A DNA stretch of 64,000 bases from the NCBI RefSeq assembly GCF_039872745.1, contig NZ_JBDPZD010000004.1, positions 1 through 64,000 on the forward strand, read 5' to 3'. Made by a program: the position numbers and the translations under genes. Origin of the DNA: Pelomonas paludis (GTDB taxonomy: Bacteria > Pseudomonadota > Gammaproteobacteria > Burkholderiales > Burkholderiaceae_C). Under the pieces are notes generated by a model, which was given only the letters and a program-made list of their open reading frames with translations, ran no database searches and was not told the DNA's origin. Position 1 is the first letter of the stretch; each line of letters starts with the position of its first letter. Positions 51,290 to 60,150 of the stretch are shown piece after piece.

Positions 51290-51899
51290 GCAGGCCGCGC
51301 ACCACCAGGGCCTCGCGTGCCGCACCCGCCTGGGTGAACTGCACCGCCTGCCAGCCGCGCGCTTCGGCTGCCCGCACATTGGCCGGCATGTCGTCCAGGA
51401 AGACCAGCTGATCGGGCGACACGCCAAAGCGTCGCTCGGCCACCTCGAAGATCTCAGCGTGCGGCTTGCGCCACTTCACGCGGCCCGAGAACACGCCCGA
51501 CTCGAACCATTCGTGCAGCGGGTAGGTCCGCTCCAGGTGGTCGGCAAAGGGCGCCGGCATGTTGGACAGGTAATGCAGCTCATGGCCCGCCGCGCGCAGT
51601 TCGCGGATCAGCACCACCGTGGCAGGGATGGGTAGCAGCTCGGTAGGCACAGCCTCGGCCACGGCCGCCACCTCGCCCAGCGGCCAGCCTGTGCGCGCTG
51701 CGATGCGGCGCACCACCTCGCTCTGGCTGATCAAGCCTTGGTCGAACAGGCCCCAGTCGCCCTCATAGCCCTGAAAGTACCGGGCCGCGCCCTCGGCACC
51801 TGCCTCCAGGGTTTCAAAGCGATGCGGCAGCACGCGCGCCAGCAAGGCAGCAGGCTGCCAGCGGAACAGCACCGCCCCAAAGTCGAAGACGACCTTCAC
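51279..51899 (-). CDS. HAD-family hydrolase, YihX-like
   Basis: A 206-aa HAD phosphatase-like protein. Motif I is VVFDFGAVLFRW, with Gly where many HADs have the second Asp; motif II is LHYLSNMPAP; motif III lysine lies in GRVKWRKPHAEIF; motif IV is LVFLDDMPANV. YihX-like members dephosphorylate sugar phosphates such as glucose-1-phosphate, which fits its place right after pgi. The GTG start overlaps the pgi stop as GTGA. Confidence 0.85.
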   Translation of the reverse strand: MKVVFDFGAVLFRWQPAALLARVLPHRFETLEAGAEGAARYFQGYEGDWGLFDQGLISQSEVVRRIAARTGWPLGEVAAVAEAVPTELLPIPATVVLIRELRAAGHELHYLSNMPAPFADHLERTYPLHEWFESGVFSGRVKWRKPHAEIFEVAERRFGVSPDQLVFLDDMPANVRAAEARGWQAVQFTQAGAAREALVVRGLLSA

Positions 51900-53512
51900 G
51901 CCAGCAACCGTGCCAGCAGGCCGGCGGTGGAGGCGTCCAGGCCCGTCGCGTCCCCTGACTCCAGGCGCGGCAGCAGGCGGTTGCACAGCGCCTTGCCGAG
52001 CTCCACACCCCACTGGTCAAAGCTGTTGATGCCCCAGAGCGCACCCATCACGAAGACGCGGTGCTCGTAGAGCGCGATCAAAGCGCCCAGGGACCGCGGC
52101 GTCAGCGCCTCAAGCAGCAGCGTCGTGCTGGGGCGATTGCCCGGGAAACTGCGGTGGCGGGCCAGCACGTCGGGGTCCAGCGAGGCGGAGGCGGTGGGGG
52201 CCTTCTCGGCGCGGGCCTCGGCGGCTGACTTGCCCTGCATCAGGGCCTGCGACTGGGCCAGGCAGTTGGCCAGCAGCTTGCGGTGCTGATCCAGCAGCAG
52301 CGCCCCGACCTCGCCGCCGTGGCCGTGGTTGGGTCGCTTGACGGCGATGAACTCCACCGGGATCACGTCCGTGCCCTGGTGCAGCATCTGGAAGTAAGCA
52401 TGCTGGCCATTGGTGCCGGCCTCGCCCCACACCACGGGTGAGGTGCCGTAGCCAAGCGCCTGGCCCTCGCGGTCCACGCCCTTGCCATTGCTCTCCATCT
52501 CCAGTTGCTGGAGATAGGCCGGCAGGCGGCGCAGACCCTGGTGATAGGGCGCGACGCTACGGCTGGTGAAGCCATGGAAGTTGCGGTACCAGACGTCGAT
52601 CAAGGCCAGCAGCACCGGCACATTGCGCGCCAGCGGCGTGGCGGCAAAGTGCTCGTCCATCGCGTGGGCACCAGCCAGCAGAGCCCTGAAGTTGTCGGCG
52701 CCGATGGCGATGGCAATCGGCAGGCCGATCACCGACCACAGCGAGTAGCGGCCACCAACCCAATCCCAGAAGCCGAAGGCGGTGTCGATACCGAAGGCCG
52801 CCGCCGCCGTGGTGTTGCTGCTGGTGGCCACGAAGTGGCGCGCCACGTCGGTGCCGCCGGCCGCCAGGAACCAAGCCTTGGCGGTCTGCGCGTTGGCCAG
52901 GGTCTCTTGCGTCGTGAAGGTCTTGGAGGCGACGACGAACAGCGTGTGCCGGTGGTCCAGGCCCTTGAGCACCGGGGCGATGTCGTGGCCGTCCACGTTG
53001 GAGACAAAGTGCAGGCGCAAGCCCGGCTTGCCAAAGGCCTGCAGCGCCTGCACGACCATGGCCGGTCCCAGGTCGCTGCCGCCAATGCCGATGTGGACCA
53101 CGTCGGTGATCTCGCCGCGCGCACCGCCGCGCACGCCTTCGGCAAAGGCCAGCATGGCGTCGAGCGAGGCATGCACATCGGCATTGAAGGGGCTCGTGGC
53201 GCCCTTGGGCGCCCGCAGCGCGGTGTGCAACACGGCGCGGCCTTCGGTGTGGTTGACCGGCTCGCCCGCCAGCAAGGCGTCACGCTGCGCCTCGATGCCA
53301 CAGTCCTGGGCCAGCTTGAGCAACAGCGCCAGGCTGGTGCTGTCGATGCGGTTCTTCGACAAGTCTGCAAAGACCTCGGGCGCCTCAAAGGACAGCGCCT
53401 GGAAGCGCCCCGCGTCGGCCGCAAAGGCCTGGCGGATGTCGAACGACTGCGCCTGGCTGGCGAAATGGGCCTTCAGTTCGGCCCAGACGGGACTGTGGTC
53501 GCAACGCTTCAT
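51896..53512 (-). CDS. pgi: Glucose-6-phosphate isomerase
   Basis: Interconverts glucose-6-phosphate and fructose-6-phosphate. The 538-aa protein shows HIGIGGSDLGPAM, VASKTFTTQET, WGEAGTNGQHAYFQMLHQGT and VFVMGALWGINSFDQWGVELGK, all family signatures. The ATG at 53512 overlaps the tal stop as ATGA; an open frame upstream of it lacks family sequence. Operon order: tal-pgi-HAD. Confidence 0.97.
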   Translation of the reverse strand: MKRCDHSPVWAELKAHFASQAQSFDIRQAFAADAGRFQALSFEAPEVFADLSKNRIDSTSLALLLKLAQDCGIEAQRDALLAGEPVNHTEGRAVLHTALRAPKGATSPFNADVHASLDAMLAFAEGVRGGARGEITDVVHIGIGGSDLGPAMVVQALQAFGKPGLRLHFVSNVDGHDIAPVLKGLDHRHTLFVVASKTFTTQETLANAQTAKAWFLAAGGTDVARHFVATSSNTTAAAAFGIDTAFGFWDWVGGRYSLWSVIGLPIAIAIGADNFRALLAGAHAMDEHFAATPLARNVPVLLALIDVWYRNFHGFTSRSVAPYHQGLRRLPAYLQQLEMESNGKGVDREGQALGYGTSPVVWGEAGTNGQHAYFQMLHQGTDVIPVEFIAVKRPNHGHGGEVGALLLDQHRKLLANCLAQSQALMQGKSAAEARAEKAPTASASLDPDVLARHRSFPGNRPSTTLLLEALTPRSLGALIALYEHRVFVMGALWGINSFDQWGVELGKALCNRLLPRLESGDATGLDASTAGLLARLLA

Positions 53513-54450
53513 GCTTGTTGAATCATCTGGTCGAGTTTCACGGCGTCGGCTGCAAAAAGGCGGATGCCTTCGGACAGCTTGTCGGAGGCCATGGCGTCCT
53601 CGTTGTGGAGGAAGCGGAAGGCCGCTTCGTCGAGGCTGAGCTTGGCGATTGTCGGCACTTGTGCGGGGTCCAGAACCCGCGCCAGCGGCGATTCGTCGGC
53701 TTGCAACTGCGCCAGCAGGTCCGGGCTGATGGTGAGCAGGTCGCAGCCCGCCAGCGCACGGATCTGCCCGACGTTGCGGAAGCTCGCGCCCATCACCTCG
53801 GTGGCAATGCCATGCTGCTTGTAGTAAGCGTAGATGCGGGTCACGGACTTCACGCCCGGGTCGTTGAGTCCAGCGTTGGCCGCCTCGTCCCACGCGGCGC
53901 CGGCCGACTTCTTGTACCAGTCGTAGATGCGCCCGACAAAGGGCGAGATCAGCTGGACCTTGGCCTCGCCGCAAGCCACCGCCTGGGCAAACGAGAACAG
54001 CAAGGTCAGGTTGCAGTGGATGCCTTCGCGCTCCAGCTCAGCCGCAGCCTGGATGCCCTCCCAGGTGGCGGCCAGCTTGATCAACACACGCTCGCGCGGA
54101 ATGCCGGCGGCCTCATAGAGCGCCATCAGGCGGCGCGCCCGCGCGATGCTGGCGGTGCGGTCAAAGCTCAATCGCGCGTCGACCTCGGTCGACACCCGCC
54201 CCGGCACGTACTTCAGGATCTCCAGGCCAAAACGCACCAGCACCTGATCAACGATTTCATCCAGCGCCTTGCCTCGGTGGGCCGCCATGGTTTCATGCAG
54301 CAGCGGCGCATAGTCGGGCGACAGCACCGCCTTGAGGATCAACGACGGATTGGTCGTTGCATCGCGCGGCGCGAACTGGGCAAGCTGCAAAAAATTGCCG
54401 GTGTCAGCGACGACAGTGGTGTAAGACTTGAGTTGATCTAGCTGGGTCAT
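53509..54450 (-). CDS. tal: Transaldolase
   Basis: Transaldolase moves a dihydroxyacetone unit between sugar phosphates in the non-oxidative pentose phosphate pathway. The 313-aa protein has the Schiff-base lysine in ERVLIKLAATWEG (Lys125) and DATTNPSLILKA. The start at 54450 gives the usual MTQLDQLKSYT. It is divergent from zwf, placing both branches of the pathway under one control region. Confidence 0.96.
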   Translation of the reverse strand: MTQLDQLKSYTTVVADTGNFLQLAQFAPRDATTNPSLILKAVLSPDYAPLLHETMAAHRGKALDEIVDQVLVRFGLEILKYVPGRVSTEVDARLSFDRTASIARARRLMALYEAAGIPRERVLIKLAATWEGIQAAAELEREGIHCNLTLLFSFAQAVACGEAKVQLISPFVGRIYDWYKKSAGAAWDEAANAGLNDPGVKSVTRIYAYYKQHGIATEVMGASFRNVGQIRALAGCDLLTISPDLLAQLQADESPLARVLDPAQVPTIAKLSLDEAAFRFLHNEDAMASDKLSEGIRLFAADAVKLDQMIQQA

Positions 54451-54463
54451 GGAACGGCTGGAA

Positions 54464-54516
54464 TTGACCGGAGGAAGAAACCGGTGCATGATATTTCACG
54501 AAACTTTGTTACACAA
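54464..54516. promoter_or_regulatory. Overlapping divergent tal and zwf promoters with a dyad
   Basis: Toward zwf: TTGACC (54464-54469), 17 bp, CATGAT (54487-54492). Toward tal (minus): TTGTGT (54511-54516), 17 bp, TATCAT (54488-54493). The two -10 boxes share the same bases, so the polymerases would exclude each other. TTTCACGAAA (54494-54503), an inverted repeat with a 2-nt centre, lies beside them and could be the HexR operator. All is motif inference. Confidence 0.5.
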
Positions 54517-54557
54517 CGGACGCCCGCCGCGCGCGGTGAGGCGAAGAGGTAGTTCCC

Positions 54558-56003
54558 ATGTCCTTCGATCTGGTGTTCTTCGGTGGTACCGGCGACCTGA
54601 CCTGGCGCAAGCTGATGCCTGCGCTGTTCCAGGCGTTCCGGCATGGCAAGTTGCCCCCGGGTGGCCGGATTCTGGCGGTGGCTCGTGACGATCAGTCCGA
54701 CCAGCGCTACCGCGACTGGCTGAAGGAGCGCTTCCGCGAGGTGGACGGCGCCAAGCGCCCGACCGAGGAAGAGTTCGAGCAGTTCGCGCAGCTGGTGCAC
54801 TACCGGCGCATGGACCTGTCCCAGCCCGAGCACTACGCTGGCCTCAAGACCTGGCTGGAAGAGCGCAATGCCGACACCGTGGTGCTCTACCTCGCCACCA
54901 GCCCCCACCTCTTCACCCAGATCTGCGAGCAGCTGGGCGCCGCCGGCCTGAACCACGACCGCATCCGCGTCGTGCTGGAAAAGCCGCTGGGCCACGACCT
55001 GGCCAGCGCCCAGGCCATCAACCAAGTGGTGCGCAAGGTCTTCGCCGAGAAGCAGGCCTTCCGTATCGACCACTACCTCGGCAAGCCTTCGGTGCAGAAC
55101 CTGATGGCGCTGCGCTTCGGCAATGCGCTGTTCGAGCCGCTGTGGCGCCGTGAGTCCATCGCCAACATCCAGATCACCCTGGCCGAGCGCCTGGGCGTGG
55201 GCACGCGCGGCGGCTTCTACGACGGCACCGGTGCGCTGCGCGACATGATCCAGAACCATGCGCTGCAGCTGCTGACCATGATCGCCATGGAGCCGCCGTC
55301 GAGCAACGACGCCGACGCCATTCGCGACGAGAAGCTCAAGGTGCTGCGGTCGCTCAAGCCCTTCACGGCCGAATCGGTCACGCGCGATGTGGTGCGCGGC
55401 CAGTACCGGGCCGGCAACGTCGAGGGCGCCGCCGTGCCGGGTTACCTCGAAGAGGTGAAGGTGCCCGAGGGCAGCCAGTGCGAGACCTTTGTGGCCCTGC
55501 GCACCGAGGTGGACAACTGGCGCTGGGCGGGCGTGCCCTTTTACCTGCGCACCGGCAAGCGCCTGGCTGAGCGCGATGCGCAGATCGTCGTCAACTTCCG
55601 CGACGTGCCGCACAAGATCTTCCCTGGCACCTACCACCCCAACCGCCTGGTCATCAAGCTCCAGCCGGAAGACGGCCTGGAGCTGCAACTGATGGCCCAC
55701 AAGGGCACGGGCCAGGGCGAGCAGCTCACGCCCGTCTCGCTGGACCTGGACTTCGACAAGGCCTTTGCCACCAACCGCGTCGGCGCCTATGAGCGCCTGC
55801 TGCTGGACGCGATTGCCGGCCGCCTGAACCTCTTCGTCCGCAGTGACGAGCAGGAGCAGGCCTGGCGCTGGGTCGAGCCCATCCTCGCGGCCTGGGCCGC
55901 AGACACCAGTGGCCCGCGCCCCTATGCCGCGGGCAGCTGGGGCCCGGCCGCCGCCAGCGCCCTGGTGGCGCGCGACGGCTTCAGCTGGGTCGAAGAATCC
56001 TGA
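54558..56003 (+). CDS. zwf: Glucose-6-phosphate 1-dehydrogenase
   Basis: Oxidises glucose-6-phosphate with NADP+ to 6-phosphogluconolactone. The 481-aa protein has the dinucleotide motif FGGTGDLTWRKLMPAL and the active RIDHYLGKPSVQNL. It is preceded by a leader with GAAGAGGTAG. A hexR-like regulator gene follows on the same strand, a known arrangement for HexR self-control of zwf. Confidence 0.97.
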   Translation: MSFDLVFFGGTGDLTWRKLMPALFQAFRHGKLPPGGRILAVARDDQSDQRYRDWLKERFREVDGAKRPTEEEFEQFAQLVHYRRMDLSQPEHYAGLKTWLEERNADTVVLYLATSPHLFTQICEQLGAAGLNHDRIRVVLEKPLGHDLASAQAINQVVRKVFAEKQAFRIDHYLGKPSVQNLMALRFGNALFEPLWRRESIANIQITLAERLGVGTRGGFYDGTGALRDMIQNHALQLLTMIAMEPPSSNDADAIRDEKLKVLRSLKPFTAESVTRDVVRGQYRAGNVEGAAVPGYLEEVKVPEGSQCETFVALRTEVDNWRWAGVPFYLRTGKRLAERDAQIVVNFRDVPHKIFPGTYHPNRLVIKLQPEDGLELQLMAHKGTGQGEQLTPVSLDLDFDKAFATNRVGAYERLLLDAIAGRLNLFVRSDEQEQAWRWVEPILAAWAADTSGPRPYAAGSWGPAAASALVARDGFSWVEES

Positions 56004-56079
56004 TCTTTTCGGCGGGGCAGCGCCCCGCGCCCAGGGCCAGGCTTGTGGCCCCCTCTCGCCAACACGAGGACTTGAGAAC

Positions 56080-56946
56080 ATGAGCATCCTGGAGCGCGTC
56101 AAGGCCGCCCTGCCCGCCCTGCCGCCCGCTGAACAGCGCGTGGCCAAACTGCTGCTCGCGGACGCGCGCAGCTTCGCCAGCCTTCCCGTGAGCGAGCTGG
56201 CCGACCGCGCCCATGTGAGCAAGCCCACCGTGGTGCGCTTCTGCCGCAGCGTCGGGTACGACGGCCTGGCCGACTTCAAGCTCAAGCTTGCTGGCAGCGT
56301 GAACGAGGGCGTGCCCTTCGTGCACCGAGCGGTCGAGGAAGACGACAAGCCCGGCGACCTGATCGTCAAGGTCGTGGATAACGCCATCAGCGCCCTGCTC
56401 CACTACCGGAACGACGCCGCCAGCCACGCCTTTGAACGCGCGATTGCCGCGCTGGTGGATGCCGCCAAGCATGGCCGCCGCATCGAGTTCTTCGGCGTGG
56501 GCAACTCGGGCATCGTGGCGCAGGATGCGCAGCACAAGTTCTTCCGCCTGGGCGTCAACACCGCCGCCAGCAGCGATGGCCATGTGCAGCTGATGAGCGC
56601 CACCATGCTGCAAGGCGGTGACTGCGCGGTCATCTTCAGCAACTCGGGCCGCAGCCGCGACCTGATCGACACCGCCGACATCGCGCGCCGCAAGGGCGCC
56701 ACGATCATCATCGTGACGGCCAGCGCCTCACCACTGGCGCAGATGGCCTCGGGCCCGAACCAGATCCTGCTGGCCGTGGACCACCCCGAGGACTTCGACC
56801 GCTACAGCCCCATGGTGTCGCGCCTGCTGCACCTGATGGTGGTGGACATCCTGACCACGGGCCTCGCGCTCAAGCTCGGCCCCGGGCTGCGCCCGATGCT
56901 GCAGGACATCAAGAAGAACTTGCGGACCAAGCGCTACGCGTCCTGA
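56080..56946 (+). CDS. hexR: RpiR/HexR-family transcriptional regulator
   Basis: A 288-aa regulator with an N-terminal HTH (LADRAHVSKPTVVRFCRSVG) and a SIS sugar-phosphate-binding domain (FFGVGNSGIVAQ, VIFSNSGRSRDLIDT). HexR senses 2-keto-3-deoxy-6-phosphogluconate and represses zwf, edd/eda and related genes. The identity as HexR is from context (zwf, pgi, tal) and could be another RpiR member. The start at 56080 follows GAGG at 11 nt. Confidence 0.8.
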   Translation: MSILERVKAALPALPPAEQRVAKLLLADARSFASLPVSELADRAHVSKPTVVRFCRSVGYDGLADFKLKLAGSVNEGVPFVHRAVEEDDKPGDLIVKVVDNAISALLHYRNDAASHAFERAIAALVDAAKHGRRIEFFGVGNSGIVAQDAQHKFFRLGVNTAASSDGHVQLMSATMLQGGDCAVIFSNSGRSRDLIDTADIARRKGATIIIVTASASPLAQMASGPNQILLAVDHPEDFDRYSPMVSRLLHLMVVDILTTGLALKLGPGLRPMLQDIKKNLRTKRYAS

Positions 56947-56966
56947 GCGCCAGGCTTGGCCTGGGC

Positions 56967-57278
56967 TCAGGCAGGTGTGGTCTCGCTCGGCCAGATCAGG
57001 TCGGTCAGTCCGTACACGCCGGCCAGTGCGCGCAGCTGCTCCGGCGCGTTGCTCACCACCAGCCGCAGGCCATGTTCGGTCGCCAGGCGCGCACAGCCCA
57101 GCAGCACGCTGAGCGTGGCGCTGTCGAAGGACTTGAGCTGGGCGGCCGAGAGACGCAACTCGCGCCCTGCCCCACTGCGCACCTGCAACGCCTCGGCGCG
57201 CAGCGCCGGCTCCAACTGCGCCCAGGCGGACGCCGCCTCGGCAAAGCCGAGCTGAGCAGGCAACTGAAGGCTTGCCAC
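56967..57278 (-). CDS. mlaB: STAS-domain protein MlaB
   Basis: A 103-aa STAS protein of the MlaFEDB phospholipid transporter; MlaB binds MlaF and stabilises the complex. Features are LSAAQLKSFDSATLSVLLGC, the STAS core. It is the last gene of the mla operon, 4 nt after mlaC, and convergent with hexR. Confidence 0.85.
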   Translation of the reverse strand: MASLQLPAQLGFAEAASAWAQLEPALRAEALQVRSGAGRELRLSAAQLKSFDSATLSVLLGCARLATEHGLRLVVSNAPEQLRALAGVYGLTDLIWPSETTPA

Positions 57279-57282
57279 CGCG

Positions 57283-57909
57283 TCAGGCCTTTGCGCCGGC
57301 GGCCTTGGCGTTCTTGTCGGCCAGGCTCTTGATCAAGCCGTCGATGCCGTTGACGCCAATTTCCTGGGCAAAGCTGTTGCGGTACTGGTCGCCCAGCCAG
57401 ATGCCCAGCACATTGACGTCGTAGATCTTCCAGACATCGCCCATCTTGGCCAGGCGGTAGTCCAGCTGCACCGGGTCGCCCTTGCCTCGGATCTCCGTCC
57501 GCACCACCACCTCCGGGTCACCCGGCTGGGCGCGCAGCGGCTTCATGCCAATGCTTTGGTCCTTCACCTGGCTCAGGGCGCCGGCGTAGGTGCGCATCAG
57601 CAGGGTCTTGAACTCGGCCTGCAGGCGCGTCTGCTGCTCAGGCGTGGCCTGGCGCCAGAAACGGCCAACGGCGGACGCCGTCATGCGCTGGAAATCCACA
57701 TGCGGCAGGATCTTGGACTCCACAAGCGCCACGATCTTGGACACGTCGCCGGCCTGGATGGCTTTGTCGGCCTTGACGGCCTCAATCGTCTCGATGGAAA
57801 GCTGGCGGATCAGCGTGTCGGGCGCGCTGGCGTCGGCCGCATGGGCAGACAGCGCCAGGCTGAGGCCCAACAGGGCCAGCGTGCGTCGGGCGATGGTCAG
57901 GAGGTTCAT
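57283..57909 (-). CDS. mlaC: Periplasmic phospholipid carrier MlaC
   Basis: A 208-aa periplasmic protein with signal peptide (LALLGLSLALSAHA) that ferries phospholipids between MlaA and MlaD. MRTYAGALSQVKDQSIGMKP and DVWKIYDVNVLGIWLGDQYR are family motifs. It follows mlaA by 85 bp. Confidence 0.95.
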   Translation of the reverse strand: MNLLTIARRTLALLGLSLALSAHAADASAPDTLIRQLSIETIEAVKADKAIQAGDVSKIVALVESKILPHVDFQRMTASAVGRFWRQATPEQQTRLQAEFKTLLMRTYAGALSQVKDQSIGMKPLRAQPGDPEVVVRTEIRGKGDPVQLDYRLAKMGDVWKIYDVNVLGIWLGDQYRNSFAQEIGVNGIDGLIKSLADKNAKAAGAKA

Positions 57910-57994
57910 GTCGTCAGTCTTTCGGCATCAAGGCTCTCGATGAGCCCTTAGGTCCAGATTCTGAGGGTGGCAACGCTTCAGGGGCCTGTTTGGT

Positions 57995-58858
57995 TCACCG
58001 GCGGGTGTTGGGGGCAGGTTCGGCGGGCTTGCGCACCTGGGGGCCTTCGCCCTTGGCGGGTTCGGCTTTGTCCGTCTTGTCGGCAGGCTTGGCCGGCTCT
58101 TCCGGCACCAGGAGCTCCACCTCGTCATCGTCGTCGAAATGCCCGCGCCGCTGCAGGTAGGCGTCACGGTAGAACACGTATTTGTCGAGGGCAATGCCGT
58201 CCACCAGCTCGCCAGCCTTGAGCAAGCTGGCGCGCGTGTTCACCACGCCCAGCACGCCGATGGCGGTCTTGGCCGCTCCGTCGTCAAACACGACCGGCGC
58301 CGCCACGCGCATGTCCACCGGCATTGCCAGCGAATCACGCAGCGACGAGGGCCCGAGCACCGGCCACACGACATAGGCCCCGGTGCCGACGCCCCATTTG
58401 CCCAGGGTCTTGCCCAGGTCTTGGGTGTTCTTGTCCAGGCCCGCATCGCTGGCGATGTCGAGCACCCCCGCCAGGCCCAGGCCGGTGTTGATCGCCACGC
58501 GCATGGTCTGTTCTGCGCCGGCCTTGAAGCGGCCTTGCAGAAAGAGGTTCACCGCCGACCAGGCATCCTGGATGTTGCCGATGAAGTTGCCCACGCCCGT
58601 GCGCACGGGCGACGGCACGACGGCCACATAGGCCTTGGCCACGGGCTTGAGCACGGCCTCGTCCAGCTTCTCGTTGAAGGCGAAGACCTTGCGGTTCCAG
58701 GACTCCCAGGGGTCTAGTCGGTCTCCCTTGGACCCCAGAACCTTGTCCACCGCGCCCTGCAGCTTGCTGCCCACGTGCTGCACGGTCTGGCAACCGGCCA
58801 TGGACACGGCCAGGGCCAGCAACAGCACCACGCGGGCGATGGCGCGCGACAAACTCAC
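57995..58858 (-). CDS. mlaA: Outer-membrane lipoprotein MlaA (VacJ)
   Basis: MlaA removes mislocalised phospholipids from the outer leaflet of the outer membrane. The 287-aa lipoprotein has the lipobox SMAGC (Cys23), then DPWESWNRKVFAFNEKLDEA and GVGTGAYVVWPVLGPSSLRDS, both hallmarks. The C-terminus ends in a charged Glu/Lys/Pro tail of about 40 residues. The GTG start overlaps the mlaD stop as GTGA. In E. coli mlaA is unlinked; here it is inside the operon. Confidence 0.94.
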   Translation of the reverse strand: MSLSRAIARVVLLLALAVSMAGCQTVQHVGSKLQGAVDKVLGSKGDRLDPWESWNRKVFAFNEKLDEAVLKPVAKAYVAVVPSPVRTGVGNFIGNIQDAWSAVNLFLQGRFKAGAEQTMRVAINTGLGLAGVLDIASDAGLDKNTQDLGKTLGKWGVGTGAYVVWPVLGPSSLRDSLAMPVDMRVAAPVVFDDGAAKTAIGVLGVVNTRASLLKAGELVDGIALDKYVFYRDAYLQRRGHFDDDDEVELLVPEEPAKPADKTDKAEPAKGEGPQVRKPAEPAPNTRR

Positions 58859-59346
58859 TTAGCGCCCCCCGAGGCCGGCGTCGCGCTGCCCAGGTCCGAG
58901 GCCTTGCTGTTCAGGAACTGGCCAATCAGGCTCTCCAGCACCACAGCACTCTGGGTCTGGCGGATGGTGTCGCCGGCGACCAGGTTCTTCTCGTCAGCAC
59001 CGGCTTCGAGGCCGATGTACTGGTCACCCAGCAGGCCCGCCGTCAGGATCTTGGCGGAGGTGTCCTTGGGGAACTCGAAGCCCTTCTGGATCTCCATGAT
59101 CACCAGGCCCTGGTAGGTCTTCGCGTCGAGTGTGATGGTGCTGACCCGGCCGATGGTGACACCAGCGGTGCGCACCGGGGCGCGCGCCTTGAGCCCGCCG
59201 ATGTTGTCAAAGCGCGCCTGGAGCGTGTAGGTGTCGCCGCCGCCCGCGCCGCCCAGATTGGCGGCCTTGAGTGCCAGGAACACCAGGCCCAGCATGCCCA
59301 GCAGCACGAACAGTCCGACCATCACCTCAATACTTTTCTTGGCCAC
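58855..59346 (-). CDS. mlaD: MCE-domain protein MlaD
   Basis: A 163-aa inner-membrane-anchored MCE protein, with one N-terminal helix (VMVGLFVLLGMLGLVFLALK) and the MCE core (YTLQARFDNIGGLKARAPVR, TAGLLGDQYIGLEAG). It forms the hexameric ring of the Mla transporter. It is 21 nt after mlaE. Confidence 0.95.
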   Translation of the reverse strand: MAKKSIEVMVGLFVLLGMLGLVFLALKAANLGGAGGGDTYTLQARFDNIGGLKARAPVRTAGVTIGRVSTITLDAKTYQGLVIMEIQKGFEFPKDTSAKILTAGLLGDQYIGLEAGADEKNLVAGDTIRQTQSAVVLESLIGQFLNSKASDLGSATPASGGAK

Positions 59347-59367
59347 AGCAAGAACTCCGCTGCCCGA

Positions 59368-60150
59368 TCAGGGCGTCGAGAACATCAGGGCCGTGAGCAC
59401 GAAATCCATGCCCAGCACCCACAAGGAAGAGATGACCACCGTGCGGGTGGTCGCATAGGCCACGCCCTCGGGCGTGGCGTCGGTTTCATGGCCCTGGTAG
59501 AGCGCCACCAACGTGCACAGCAGGCCGAACACGCTGGCCTTGACCAGGCCGTTGCCCACATCGCGCCACACATCCACGCGCGTCTGCATGATCGACCAGA
59601 AGTTGCCGGCGTCCACGCCAATCAGCATCACGGCCACCACATAGGCCCCAAGGATGCCAACAGCGGAGAACAACACCGCCAGCAGGGGCATCGAGACCAG
59701 CCCGCCCAGCAGACGCGGTGCCAGCACGCGGGCCTTGGTGTCCACCGCCATCATCTCCATGGCGGCCAGTTGCTCGCCAGCCTTCATCAGGCCGATCTCG
59801 GCCGTCAGCGAAGTACCAGCCCGGCCGGCAAACAGCAGGCCAGTCACGACCGGTCCCAGTTCGCGCACCAGGGCCAGGTTGACGATCAGCCCCAGGCTCT
59901 CGGCCGCGCCGTAGGTGACCAGCGCGTAGTACATCTGCAGCGCCAGCACAAAGCCCACGGCCAGGCCCGAGGCCATGATGATCACGAGCGAGCGGTTGCC
60001 AATGGCGTGAATCTGCGCCACCACCAGGCCAAAGCGCCGCAGCGCCGCCGGCAGGGCCTTGATGAGGTCGAGCACGAAGAGCGCGGCGTGGCCCCAGCCA
60101 CGCAACTGGTCCAGCGCGATGAAGCCCAGCCGCTGCAGCACGGCGGTCAT
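59368..60150 (-). CDS. mlaE: Mla permease MlaE
   Basis: A 260-aa permease of the MlaFEDB ABC transporter with five to six hydrophobic segments. Family motifs include GLVVAQIHAIGNRSLVIIM, ARAGTSLTAEIGLM and the C-terminal TTRTVVISSLWVLGMDFVLT. The ATG overlaps the mlaF stop as ATGA. Confidence 0.95.
   Translation of the reverse strand: MTAVLQRLGFIALDQLRGWGHAALFVLDLIKALPAALRRFGLVVAQIHAIGNRSLVIIMASGLAVGFVLALQMYYALVTYGAAESLGLIVNLALVRELGPVVTGLLFAGRAGTSLTAEIGLMKAGEQLAAMEMMAVDTKARVLAPRLLGGLVSMPLLAVLFSAVGILGAYVVAVMLIGVDAGNFWSIMQTRVDVWRDVGNGLVKASVFGLLCTLVALYQGHETDATPEGVAYATTRTVVISSLWVLGMDFVLTALMFSTP

Noticed and set aside
54447..56387. A long open frame antisense to zwf and hexR
   Set aside because: No family similarity; zwf and hexR are complete on the other strand.
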